A stretch of 64,000 nucleotides of DNA, from positions 186,001 through 250,000 of the forward strand of contig CAVZPD010000015.1 in NCBI GenBank assembly GCA_963777045.1, read 5' to 3'. Source of the stretch: JAPSGM01 sp963777045. GTDB lineage: Bacteria > Chloroflexota > Limnocylindria > QHBO01. This document shows, piece by piece, positions 23,750 to 31,950 of this stretch (position 1 is its first letter; each line of letters opens with the position of its first letter). The position numbers were made by a program, and so were the translations under genes. Under the pieces are notes generated by a model. The model was given only the letters and a program-made list of their open reading frames with translations, did not search any database and had not been told where the DNA came from.

Positions 23750-26047
23750 TCAGTGCCGATCAGGCTGGACCGCACGGAAGCGGCGCAGCCGAAGCGAGTT
23801 GGTCACCACGCTCACGCTGGACATCGCCATGGCAGCGGCCGCCAGTGCGGGCGAGAGCAGCCAGCCGGTGAGCGGGTAGAGGAGTCCCGCCGCCACGGGG
23901 ATGAGCAGGATGTTGTAGCCGAACGCCCATCCCAGGTTCTGGCGGATGGTCCGCATCGTGGCGCGTGACAGGCGGATGGCGCCCGGCACCGACCGCAGAT
24001 CGTCGCCGACGAGGGTGATGTCCGACGCCTCCACCGCCACGTCGGCGCCGGTGCCGATGGCGATCCCCAGGTCGGCCTGCGCCAGGGCCGGCGCATCGTT
24101 GATGCCGTCGCCGACCATCGCCACCCGGCGGCCGCCGGCCTGCAGCTCGGTCACCTTCGCCGCCTTCTGCTCCGGCCGGACCTCGGCCATGATCCGATTC
24201 GCCGGGATGCCGACCTGCTCGCCGATGGCGCGGGCCACCGCCTCGCGGTCGCCGGTGATCATCCAGACCTCGACGCCCGCTTCCTGCAGGCGGCGAATCG
24301 CCTCGGCCGACTCGGCCTTGAGCGGATCGGCCAGGGCAAGGACGCCGGCCACTTCACGGTCGATGGCGACCAGCACGGGCGTCCGGCCGTTCGCCGCCTC
24401 CGCCGCGGCCCGTTCGCGCATCGAGCCTGCCGCGACACCCTCTTCGGCGAGGAATGCCTCCGTGCCGAGCAGGAGCTGGTGACCGTCGACCTCGGCACGG
24501 ACGCCCCCGCCGGCCACGGCCTCGAAGCGGGTCGCGGAGCCGACCAGGAGTGACCGCTCCTCGGCCCCGCGCACGATCGCCTCCGCCAGCGGGTGCTCGC
24601 TGCCACGCTCCGCCGCCGCCGCCAATGACAGGAGCGCATCTCCGCCGCCGTCGGCGACGGGGAGCACCGCCTGCAGGACGGGCTCGCCGCGCGTGATCGT
24701 CCCGGTCTTGTCCAGCACCACCGTCGATACGCGCTGTGCGGCCTCCAGGGCAGCGCCGTCGCGCACGAGGATGCCCGCCTCCGCGCCCTTGCCGGTCCCA
24801 ACCATGATGGCGGTCGGGGTGGCCAGGCCCATGGCGCAGGGGCAGGCGATGATGAGGACCGCGATCGCCGCCGACAGCGCGAACGGCAGGCGTGGCTCGG
24901 GACCGAGCAGCAGCCAGCCGACGAAGGCCAGCGTTGCCAGCGCCACGACCGCCGGCACGAACCAGGTCGTCACGGCATCGGCGACGCGCTGGATCGGCGC
25001 CTTGGACCCCTGCGCCTGCTCGACCAGTCGCACGATCTGGGCAAGGGTCGTGTCACGCCCGACGCGTTCGGCGCGCATGACGAAGGAGCCGGAGGCGTTC
25101 ATGGTCGCGCCGATGACGGTGTCGCCGGGGCGACGCTCGACGGGGATCGACTCGCCGGTCAGCATCGACTCGTCGATGGCGGAGGCGCCCTCCACGATCG
25201 TGCCGTCCACCGGCACGCGGTCGCCCGGCCGCACCCGCACCAGGTCGCCGGCGCGCACCTGCTCCACGGGGAGGTCCATCTCGGACCCGTCGCGCAGCAC
25301 CCGCGCCGTGGCCGGACGCAGCTTGAGGAGCGCCTTCACGGCCCCGGCCGCCTGGCCCTTGGCGCGCGCTTCCAGCCATCGGCCGAGCAGCACCAGCCCG
25401 ATGATCACCGAGGCGCTGTCGAAGTAGGTCTCGCCCGACAGCCCGGCATCCGTGACGACCTCGGGGAGCAGCGTGACGACGAGGGAGTAGCCGTAGGCGG
25501 CCATCGTCCCCATGCTCACCAGCGTGTCCATGGTCAGATCGCCGTGGCGCAGGCCGCGCGCAGCCCGGACCAGGAAGCGGCGGCCGAGCACGAACTGGAC
25601 GAAGGTTGCCGGCGCCAGCATCCACACGTTGACGCGCTCCATGGGCCACGGCACGCTGCCGGGCCAGAGCATCACGACCATCATGGCCAGGCCGATGCCG
25701 GTGGCGGCGAGGGCGCTCCAGAGCAGCTCGCGCCGTTCCGCGGACCGAGCCTTCTCGTCGGCCGCGGCCGCCTCGTCCTCGCTCGCGCCCTCGCCGGCTG
25801 CCTCGCGCCCGACCTCGTAGCCGGCTGCCTCGATGGCGGCGACCAGCCCCGCGCGATCGATGAGGGCAGGGTCGAACTGCACGGTCGCGCGCTCGCTGGC
25901 CAGGTTGACGTTGGCCGAGGCCACGCCATCGGCCTTGGAGAGGAATCGTTCGACCCGGTTCACGCAGGACGCGCAGGTCATGCCGACGACCGGCAGGCTG
26001 AGCTCCGTGGCCCCCGCCGACTGCTGTTCGTTCACGTTTGTCAGCAT
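23750..26047 (-). CDS. copA: Cu(I)-translocating P1B-type ATPase
   Basis: A 765-residue copper exporter. One N-terminal heavy-metal domain has GMTCASC (Cys25, Cys28). The core shows the transmembrane metal motif CPC (IIACPCAMGLATP), the actuator TGES, the phosphorylation site DKTGTITRG, the nucleotide-site HP pair (SEHPLAEA) and GDGINDAPAL. The CPC plus downstream YN and MSS residues fit Cu(I) rather than Zn or Cd. ATG 26047 overlaps a CsoR-like dyad, so the mRNA is probably leaderless or nearly so; GTG 26035 is an alternative. A YHS protein follows. Expression is probably copper-induced. Confidence 0.95.
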   Translation of the reverse strand: MLTNVNEQQSAGATELSLPVVGMTCASCVNRVERFLSKADGVASANVNLASERATVQFDPALIDRAGLVAAIEAAGYEVGREAAGEGASEDEAAAADEKARSAERRELLWSALAATGIGLAMMVVMLWPGSVPWPMERVNVWMLAPATFVQFVLGRRFLVRAARGLRHGDLTMDTLVSMGTMAAYGYSLVVTLLPEVVTDAGLSGETYFDSASVIIGLVLLGRWLEARAKGQAAGAVKALLKLRPATARVLRDGSEMDLPVEQVRAGDLVRVRPGDRVPVDGTIVEGASAIDESMLTGESIPVERRPGDTVIGATMNASGSFVMRAERVGRDTTLAQIVRLVEQAQGSKAPIQRVADAVTTWFVPAVVALATLAFVGWLLLGPEPRLPFALSAAIAVLIIACPCAMGLATPTAIMVGTGKGAEAGILVRDGAALEAAQRVSTVVLDKTGTITRGEPVLQAVLPVADGGGDALLSLAAAAERGSEHPLAEAIVRGAEERSLLVGSATRFEAVAGGGVRAEVDGHQLLLGTEAFLAEEGVAAGSMRERAAAEAANGRTPVLVAIDREVAGVLALADPLKAESAEAIRRLQEAGVEVWMITGDREAVARAIGEQVGIPANRIMAEVRPEQKAAKVTELQAGGRRVAMVGDGINDAPALAQADLGIAIGTGADVAVEASDITLVGDDLRSVPGAIRLSRATMRTIRQNLGWAFGYNILLIPVAAGLLYPLTGWLLSPALAAAAMAMSSVSVVTNSLRLRRFRAVQPDRH

Positions 26048-26062
26048 ACTACCGGGGAGTAT
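26046..26062 (-). promoter_or_regulatory. CsoR-like copper operator overlapping the copA start
   Basis: The minus strand reads ATACTCCCCGGTAGTAT, an inverted repeat with ATACT/AGTAT arms around a C/G-rich core. It resembles operators of the CsoR copper repressor (ATAC-C/G tract-GTAT). It overlaps the copA -10 region (GATACT) and start codon, a classic repression position. No csoR gene is in the window, so the regulator is inferred. Confidence 0.5.
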
Positions 26063-26150
26063 CAGTGACAAGCGTTTCCAGGGCCGCTTCGTGGCGAGGC
26101 ACACTTCCTGCATTGCGGTACACGATCGACCAACAGGCGAAGGGGGAAAG

Positions 26151-26546
26151 GTGGACCAGCTGGGTTCGAACGTCGAGCGAGGACGAGCGGGCGGACAGGC
26201 GCTGATCGTCGAGGATGACCCGCTGCTGCTCGAGCTGCTGTCTGACGTCGCCGCCGCCGCCGGGCTCGAGCCCGTTCGCTGTCGCAGCCTTTCGGCGGCA
26301 CGGGATGCGCTCGCCGGCCCCGTCCCGGCGGTCGCCATGGTGGACGACGACCTCCCCGACGGAACGGGCGCCGACCTCGTCCGGGAGCTGAAGTCGAACC
26401 AGCGGCTTCGCGGCGTGCGCGTCCTCTTCTGCACCAGCGCAGAGCCGCAGCGCCGGCGCGAGATTGGACGCATGGCGCCCGTCATCCGAAAGCCCTTTGC
26501 GCTCAGGGAGGTCGAGCGCGTGATGCGGGAAGCGGCGAGGCACTGA
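26151..26546 (+). CDS. Single-domain response regulator (receiver only)
   Basis: A 131-residue receiver protein with no output domain. The acidic pair is in IVEDD, the acceptor is Asp65 (MVDDDLP), the switch Thr is in LFCTSAE and Lys is in IRKPF. GTG 26151 follows GGGGGAAAG. It is divergent from copA and 21 bases upstream of glycogen synthase. With no kinase nearby it is an orphan; it could relay phosphate or bind a partner directly. Confidence 0.85.
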   Translation: MDQLGSNVERGRAGGQALIVEDDPLLLELLSDVAAAAGLEPVRCRSLSAARDALAGPVPAVAMVDDDLPDGTGADLVRELKSNQRLRGVRVLFCTSAEPQRRREIGRMAPVIRKPFALREVERVMREAARH

Positions 26547-26553
26547 GCGGCGC

Positions 26554-26559
26554 TACCCT
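26554..26559 (+). promoter_or_regulatory. -10 box TACCCT for leaderless glycogen synthase mRNA
   Basis: TACCCT ends eight bases before ATG 26568; no Shine-Dalgarno sequence is present. Confidence 0.55.
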
Positions 26560-26567
26560 TGCCGCAG

Positions 26568-27794
26568 ATGGAATCGGACCTCCAGGCCCTGCTCCTGACG
26601 AACGAATATCCGCCGTCGGTCTACGGCGGTGCCGGCATCCACGTGGGGGAGCTGGCGAGGGAGCTGGGCTCACGCATCGGCCTGGACATCCGGACCTTCG
26701 GCCACCACGACCAGGATGAGGCCCGCCTGCGCGTTCGTGGCTACGATCCAGCGCACGACCTGGCCGGGGCCGATGAGCGCATGCGCGGGGCGTGGGCTGC
26801 CCTCTCGCGCGACCTCGCCATGGCGATCGACCCGGTCGACGCCGACGTCGTCCACTGCCACACCTGGTACGTCCACCTGGCCGGCCTGCTCGTTCGCGCC
26901 GCCTACGGCATCCCGCTCGTGGTGACGGTGCATTCGCTGGAGCCGCTTCGGCCGTGGAAGCGCGAGCAGCTGGGCGGCGGCTACGACCTGTCGACCTGGG
27001 TCGAGCGCACCGCGCTGCAGACCGCCGACGCCGTGGTGGCGGTGAGCCAGGGCACGCGCGACGACGTGCTGCGCCTCTTCGACGTCGAAGCGGACCGGGT
27101 GCGCGTCATCCACAACGGTATCGACGCGGACTTCTTCGCCCCCGACCCCGCGACCGATGCGCTCGAGCGCTACGGCGTCGACCCGTCGGTGCCGTACGTC
27201 CTGTTCGTCGGCCGCATCACGCGCCAGAAGGGGATCGTGCACCTGGTGCACGCGCTGCGCCACCTGGACTCCGAAATCGGCGTGGTGCTCTGTGCCGGGC
27301 AGCCCGATACGCCCGAGATCGCGCGCGAGATGGCCGACGGCGTGGCTGAGGCGCGTGCGCATCGGTCCAACCTGGTATGGATCCCGGAGATGGTGAGCCG
27401 GACCGATGTGCGGCAGCTCTACTCGCACGCCGCGCTCTTCGCCTGCCCGTCGGTCTACGAGCCGTTCGGGATCATCAACCTGGAGGCGATGGCGTGCGAG
27501 ACGGCGGTCGTGGCGAGCGCCGTCGGCGGCATCCCCGAGGTCGTGGTCGATGGCGAGACAGGCAGCCTGGTGCCGCTCGAGCTCTCGGCCGATGACCCGA
27601 TGTCACCGGCCGATGCGGAGCGGTACGCGCGTGAGCTGGCGGAGGCGATCAACCGTCTCATGGCGAACGACGGCCTGCGCCGGCGCATGGGGCTGGCTGG
27701 TCGCCGCCGGGCTGTCGAACGCTTCAGCTGGTCGTCGATCGCCGAGCAGACGGTGGAGCTGTATCGGTCGGTCGTCGCTCACGCACGGCGATAG
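26568..27794 (+). CDS. glgA: GT4 glycogen synthase, actinobacterial type (GlgA/GlgM)
   Basis: A 408-residue glycosyltransferase that extends or primes alpha-1,4-glucan from a nucleotide sugar (ADP-glucose in relatives, where some make maltose-1-phosphate). The N-terminal domain has the EYPPSVYGGAGIHV donor-site loop; the C-terminal domain has FVGRITRQKGI and the E-x7-E motif EPFGIINLEAMACE. The length fits the GT4 TIGR02149 group rather than the GT5 GlgA. The start is ATG 26568 with a TACCCT box. The stop codon lies inside a four-arm repeat element. A phosphorylase for the same polymer is encoded at 48490. Confidence 0.87.
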   Translation: MESDLQALLLTNEYPPSVYGGAGIHVGELARELGSRIGLDIRTFGHHDQDEARLRVRGYDPAHDLAGADERMRGAWAALSRDLAMAIDPVDADVVHCHTWYVHLAGLLVRAAYGIPLVVTVHSLEPLRPWKREQLGGGYDLSTWVERTALQTADAVVAVSQGTRDDVLRLFDVEADRVRVIHNGIDADFFAPDPATDALERYGVDPSVPYVLFVGRITRQKGIVHLVHALRHLDSEIGVVLCAGQPDTPEIAREMADGVAEARAHRSNLVWIPEMVSRTDVRQLYSHAALFACPSVYEPFGIINLEAMACETAVVASAVGGIPEVVVDGETGSLVPLELSADDPMSPADAERYARELAEAINRLMANDGLRRRMGLAGRRRAVERFSWSSIAEQTVELYRSVVAHARR

Positions 27795-27964
27795 ATCTTC
27801 CGGATTGAGCCCGAGGCGCGCGCCGGGTATCAGGTTGCGTGATCTATCGGGCCAGGCCGAGCGTGGGACGAGCTGTTTGGCCGGCTCCAGGCGCGCCCTG
27901 CATCGATAGATGGGCCAAATCGCAGCCTGTCTGCCCCGCCGGGCGCGTTTCCGCAGATCTATCG
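27789..27964. repeat. Four-arm intergenic element, copy A
   Basis: Two inverted pairs in tandem: CGATAGATC (27789-27797) with GATCTATCG (27841-27849), then CGATAGAT (27904-27911) with ATCTATCG (27957-27964). Copy B at 40037 has the same arm order, spacing and 3' end. It overlaps the last codons of glgA and fills the spacer to the devR-like gene. Confidence 0.7.
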
Positions 27965-28039
27965 CCTCCCGGGCTAGCCGTACCCGGCCACCGGCCCTCG
28001 GATGCGCGGCGGTGTGGCAGAGTCGGCGCAGGAGTCGGC

Positions 28040-28066
28040 GCGGCCGAGCCGCTAGAGCGGGGCCGC
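28040..28066. terminator. Bulged GC hairpin between convergent glgA and devR-like genes
   Basis: GCGGCC (28040-28045) pairs with GGCCGC (28061-28066) and the inner CCGC with GCGG around a TAGA loop, with a GAG bulge. It lies five bases beyond the stop of the minus-strand regulator. The terminator role is inferred from position. Confidence 0.45.
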
Positions 28067-28070
28067 GGCC

Positions 28071-28754
28071 TCAGTTCGCGTCGCCGCTATTCCCGATGTG
28101 GTGGCGCGCCACGAACGCCGCAGCCTGCGCGCGCCGCTGCAGGTTCAGCTTGGCGAGGATGCTGCTGACGTAGTTCTTGACCGTCTTGTCGGAGAGGAAG
28201 ACCTCGGCCGCGATCTCCTTGTTCGTCTTCCCGTCCGCGACCAGCATCAGGATCTTGCGCTCCTGGGCAGTGAGGTCGGCCAGGTCGTCGCGGTCGCCTC
28301 CGCTGGCGACGCGGCGGACTCGCTCCAGCACGCGCTCGGTGACGGCCGGGTCGAGCAGTGAATCGCCGCGCCCCACCGCCTCGAGGGCGTTGACCAGGTC
28401 GCGGCCACGGACCTGCTTGAGGAGGTACCCGCTCGCGCCGGCGATGATGGCCGACAGCACGGCCTCCTCGTCAGGGTAGCTGGTCAGCATCACGACCTTG
28501 ATATCGGGGTACTCGGAGCGGATCTCGCGGCAGGCTTCGATCCCGGAGCCGTCGGGGAGGCGGACGTCCATCACGACCATGTCCGGCACGAAGCGGCGAG
28601 CTGCGGCCAGGGCCTCGCTCAGCGAGCCCGCCTCCGCGACCACCTGGAACTCGTCACGGCGGCCGAGGAGCGCCACGAGCCCCTGCCGCACGACCTCGTG
28701 GTCGTCGACCACCAGGATGCGCAGCGGCCGATCTCGCTTGTCCGCCTCGCTCAT
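28071..28754 (-). CDS. NarL/LuxR-family response regulator (DevR-like)
   Basis: A 227-residue regulator. The receiver domain has VVDDHE, the acceptor Asp63 (VMDVRLPDG), MLTSYPDE and LLKQV. The C-terminal LuxR helix-turn-helix (about 160-220) reads LTAQERKILMLVADGKTNKEIA then FLSDKTVKNYVS. It overlaps the kinase gene by four bases and is its partner. In Mycobacterium the DevR/DevS pair responds to hypoxia and NO; the nearby NirK and Rrf2 genes make a similar role plausible here. Confidence 0.94.
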   Translation of the reverse strand: MSEADKRDRPLRILVVDDHEVVRQGLVALLGRRDEFQVVAEAGSLSEALAAARRFVPDMVVMDVRLPDGSGIEACREIRSEYPDIKVVMLTSYPDEEAVLSAIIAGASGYLLKQVRGRDLVNALEAVGRGDSLLDPAVTERVLERVRRVASGGDRDDLADLTAQERKILMLVADGKTNKEIAAEVFLSDKTVKNYVSSILAKLNLQRRAQAAAFVARHHIGNSGDAN

Positions 28755-30256
28755 GCCCTGCCGTTATCCTCCGCCTGCCGTACGCTCCCGAATGCGGGGA
28801 GCACGAGGATGATACGCGTGCCCGCGTCGGGCCGGCTCGCGACTTCCAGCGTAGCGCCAAGTCGGTCGGCGCGTCTCCGCATGTTGACCAGGCCGTGGTG
28901 CCCCTCGCTGCGGTCCGCCGTCGGATCGAAGCCGACGCCATCGTCGCTGATCTCGATCCGGACGCCCTCGGCATTCGCCTGCCGCCGAACCGAGAGCGTG
29001 GCGTGCGTGGCAGCGGCGTGGCGTGCGGCGTTGCTGAGCGCCTCGCGCACGATGGAGACCACTTCACGAACGCGTTCGCTGCTCATGCCGGACACCTCCT
29101 CGATGGTCACGTCGACGGGCACGCTGGACTGCAGCCGCACCTCGGCGGCGAGGGCATGCAGGACGGGGGCGAGGCCCGTCTCCGTCCCCGGTGGACGAAG
29201 GATGTAGATGAACTCCCTGATCTCGGCGATCGTCGCGTTCAGCGCATCGATCGCCTGTTCGACACGCTCCGCCGCCTGTGCCGGGTGGGTGGCGATGAGC
29301 TCCGGGACCTCGTCGAGCGACAGGTTGACGCCGTAGATGCGCTGGATGACGCCGTCGTGCAGGTCCGCGCCGATGCGCTCGCGCTCCTCGATCACCACCA
29401 GCTTCTGGACCTGCTGCGCGAGCCTGGCCTGTTCGATGGCGATGCCCGCGTGCAGCGCGAACCGCTCCACGAGCTCCTGATCGGTGGCGCTGAACTCGAC
29501 GTGTCCGCGCTTGTTGGTGAGGTAGAGGTTGCCGACCACCCGCCCGCGCGCGGTGACCGGCACGCCGAGGAAGGAGCTCATGGGCGGGTGGTTGGGCGGG
29601 AACCCGTAGCGCCGCGGGTCTGCGCCGATCTCCGGGATGCGGATGCTCCGCCCTTCACGCACCAGGAGCCCGAGGAGGCCGTACCCGCGCGGCAGCGAAC
29701 CGATCTGCCGCCGTCGTTCCGCCGACAGCCCGCTGGTGAGGAACTGCCGGATCAGCCCCTCCTCGTCGACGATGCCAAGCGCGGCGTACTCCGCGTCGGC
29801 CAGCTCCCGAACCCGATCGACGATGAGCTGCAGCACGCTGTCGCTGTCCAGGGCGCCGGAGATCCCGCGCAGGGCGCCATCGAGCGCGGCCAGGTGCGCG
29901 GCGGCCCGGTCGGCCAGGCGGTGGGCGCGAGCGGCGAGCACGGCTGCCTCCACGACTGTTGCCGCTTCCTCGCCGGCAGCCCGCTCGCCGTCGAGCCAGA
30001 GGGAGCCGATGACCGCACCTGAATCGGCGCGCAGCTCTACATCGGCCGGTCGATCGGCAGGGCCGGCCAGCGAACCATGGCCCGCCATGAGGGACCGCAT
30101 CGGCGGCTCGTCGACAAGCTCCAGGCGGATGCCCTCGAGACCGATGCGGGCGGCCAGCCGCGACAGCGCTTCGGCGACCTCGGGCTCTCCCGCGGCTGCG
30201 GTTGCGCTCGCGCGCAGCGACGCGATCAGTGCAGGAAGCGGCATCTCCGGGCGCAT
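28751..30256 (-). CDS. GAF-domain histidine kinase, DevS/DosT-like
   Basis: A 501-residue soluble kinase. Residues 1-130 form a degenerate first sensor region; a GAF domain spans about 135-280, ending in the HPPMSSFLGVPV and GNLYLTNKR segments characteristic of DevS/DosT. HisKA_3 carries the acceptor His300 (ERIGADLHDGVIQRIY) and an HATPase domain ends the protein. His223 sits where the haem ligand of DevS is expected, so it may sense O2 or NO; that assignment is from memory of the family and needs alignment. ATG 30256 has a TATGGT box nine bases upstream. Confidence 0.9.
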   Translation of the reverse strand: MRPEMPLPALIASLRASATAAAGEPEVAEALSRLAARIGLEGIRLELVDEPPMRSLMAGHGSLAGPADRPADVELRADSGAVIGSLWLDGERAAGEEAATVVEAAVLAARAHRLADRAAAHLAALDGALRGISGALDSDSVLQLIVDRVRELADAEYAALGIVDEEGLIRQFLTSGLSAERRRQIGSLPRGYGLLGLLVREGRSIRIPEIGADPRRYGFPPNHPPMSSFLGVPVTARGRVVGNLYLTNKRGHVEFSATDQELVERFALHAGIAIEQARLAQQVQKLVVIEERERIGADLHDGVIQRIYGVNLSLDEVPELIATHPAQAAERVEQAIDALNATIAEIREFIYILRPPGTETGLAPVLHALAAEVRLQSSVPVDVTIEEVSGMSSERVREVVSIVREALSNAARHAAATHATLSVRRQANAEGVRIEISDDGVGFDPTADRSEGHHGLVNMRRRADRLGATLEVASRPDAGTRIILVLPAFGSVRQAEDNGRA

Positions 30257-30265
30257 GACGCCCGG

Positions 30266-30271
30266 ACCATA
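30266..30271 (-). promoter_or_regulatory. -10 box TATGGT for the devS-devR-like operon
   Basis: Minus-strand TATGGT ends nine bases before ATG 30256; no Shine-Dalgarno site is visible. Confidence 0.5.
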
Positions 30272-30288
30272 GCAAACGGACGCGCGCC

Positions 30289-30717
30289 TCAGGCCTCGAC
30301 GGAGGCGGCGCGGCCCGGCAGCCCGAGGCTGGCGAGTGAAGCGCGGTCCAGCTCGTCGAGCAGGGCGTCCTGCCCCGACGAGAACGCATCGTGGACCCTG
30401 CAGGTGCCGTCGCTGCCGCAGGCTCCACCGCGCAGGATGCAGGTCTTGCGCCGGCTGTCGCCCTCGACCGCCTCCACCACGCCGAGCAGGGAGATCTGCT
30501 CCGCGGGACGGCCGAGGCGGTATCCGCCGCTGCGTCCCTGCAGCCCCTCCGCCAGGCCGGCATGCACCAGGTCGCCCATCACCTGCGGCAGGAAGCTGAC
30601 CGGGATCCCGGTCTCGCGCGCGATCTGCGGGCCGGTCAGCAGGCCGTCCCCGGCGTCGGCCAGCGCAAGCATGGCTCGGACCGCGTAGTCCCCTCGCTTC
30701 GTCAACCTCAGTCGCAT
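30289..30717 (-). CDS. Rrf2-family Fe-S transcriptional regulator (NsrR/IscR-like)
   Basis: A 142-residue winged-helix regulator. The N-terminus LTKRGDYAVRAMLALA and the wing LQGRSGGYRLGRP are typical of Rrf2. Three cysteines (93, 100, 106) and His109 give a C-x6-C-x5-C-x2-H cluster motif, close to NsrR and IscR. It is divergent from nirK with 152 bases between, so it most likely senses NO through a Fe-S cluster and controls nirK. An IscR-like role is less likely because no isc/suf genes adjoin. Confidence 0.9.
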   Translation of the reverse strand: MRLRLTKRGDYAVRAMLALADAGDGLLTGPQIARETGIPVSFLPQVMGDLVHAGLAEGLQGRSGGYRLGRPAEQISLLGVVEAVEGDSRRKTCILRGGACGSDGTCRVHDAFSSGQDALLDELDRASLASLGLPGRAASVEA

Positions 30718-30820
30718 GGTGCCTCGATTCTCTCCCGCTCGGTCCGACCCGTACCCGTGCCAATTGTCCCGACCCTGCCCGGTCAGCAGGTGACGAACGG
30801 CACATCACAGGTAGGTCGCT

Positions 30821-30848
30821 AAAGGTTTATCACATTAGTAAGGATTTA
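30821..30848 (+). promoter_or_regulatory. AT-rich promoter/operator region of nirK with direct repeats
   Basis: In an otherwise GC-rich genome this 28-bp tract is AT-rich and holds AAAGGTTTA (30821-30829) and AAGGATTTA (30840-30848), direct repeats 19 bases apart. It lies 22 bases before the nirK start, which has its own GGAG site. It is a candidate binding site for the divergent Rrf2 regulator or the DevR-like regulator. Confidence 0.45.
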
Positions 30849-30869
30849 CGAAGACCAGGAGATCGACCG

Positions 30870-31946
30870 ATGACAAGGATCGTGGTAGCGGTCAGCGCGG
30901 TGGCGGCCGTGCTGCTCCTCTCGCTCATCTACGCCCGCATGGATCCCGCACCCGCGGTGGCCGGCGCCGATGCCAGTGCCGAGGCGTCGGCGTCATCGGC
31001 CGCGCCCTCGAGCGCACCGGCCGCGCAGGCCGCGGTCGAGAAGGACCCGAACGCTCCGGCGTACGAGCTGCGCGACCCGACCGCGCCGCCACTGCTGGAA
31101 GGAGACGTCCACGACATCGACCTCTACGCGGTGGAGGCGCCGATGACCGTCGCCGATGGCTTCGTGCAGATGACCTACTCGTTCAGCACCACGCCGGACG
31201 TGCCGATGGTCCCGGGGCCGGTGATCCGGGTCAAGGTCGGCGATACCGTCCGCATCCACCTCCACAACCCCGAGACGAACACGATGCCGCACTCGATCGA
31301 CTTCCACGCCTCGATGGTGGCCTGGAACGACGAGATGAGCGACATCCTGCCCGGCGAGGAGAAGCTCTACGAGTACACGGCGAAGTACGCGGGCGTGTGG
31401 ATGTACCACTGCGGCACGGCGGGCGTGCTGAGCCACCTCATGAACGGGATGTACGGCATGGTCATCGTGGAGCCCAGGGAGGGCCTCGAGCCGGTCGACC
31501 ACGAGTTCTTCGTCGCCCAGAGCGAGTGGTACCTCGGCCCGCAGGGCCAGGTCGGCGACCTGAAGAAGGCATCGGCCACCGTCGCCAACCCGGACTACGT
31601 CGTCTTCAACGGCGTCGCGAACCAGTACAAGGACAATCCGATCCAGGTGCCGACCGGCGAGCGGGTGCGCGTCTTCGTCCTGGACGAGGGACCGAGCTTC
31701 GACTCTTCGTTCCACATCGTCGGCACGATCTTCGACCAGGTGATCAAGGAGGGCGTTCACCTGCTGCGCGGCAACGAGGGCAACTGGGCCTCGCAGGCGG
31801 TCGACCTCTCGCCGGCGCAGGGCGCCATCGTCGAGTTCGAGCTCGCCGAGGACGGCCTGTACCCGATGGTGACCCACGCCTTCAACCTCCCGGGACACGG
31901 CGCGGTGGGCCTCTTCCAGGCCGGCGACGGCGATCCCCTGAACTAG
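30870..31946 (+). CDS. nirK: Copper-containing nitrite reductase
   Basis: A 358-residue two-cupredoxin-domain enzyme reducing nitrite to NO outside the membrane. An N-terminal helix (residues 4-21) and an Ala/Ser linker anchor it. Type 1 copper ligands are His141, Cys181, His189 and Met194; type 2 ligands are His146, His180 and His336; the catalytic Asp144 and His282 are also present, so it is a true NirK rather than a laccase. The ATG follows CAGGAG. A polytopic membrane gene follows after four bases and an Rrf2 regulator is divergent. Confidence 0.93.
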   Translation: MTRIVVAVSAVAAVLLLSLIYARMDPAPAVAGADASAEASASSAAPSSAPAAQAAVEKDPNAPAYELRDPTAPPLLEGDVHDIDLYAVEAPMTVADGFVQMTYSFSTTPDVPMVPGPVIRVKVGDTVRIHLHNPETNTMPHSIDFHASMVAWNDEMSDILPGEEKLYEYTAKYAGVWMYHCGTAGVLSHLMNGMYGMVIVEPREGLEPVDHEFFVAQSEWYLGPQGQVGDLKKASATVANPDYVVFNGVANQYKDNPIQVPTGERVRVFVLDEGPSFDSSFHIVGTIFDQVIKEGVHLLRGNEGNWASQAVDLSPAQGAIVEFELAEDGLYPMVTHAFNLPGHGAVGLFQAGDGDPLN

Positions 31947-31950
31947 GCCG

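Noticed and set aside
27795..28070. tRNA or small RNA gene in the glgA-devR spacer
   Set aside because: No cloverleaf or tRNA consensus is present; the pairing seen is the four-arm repeat and a GC hairpin.
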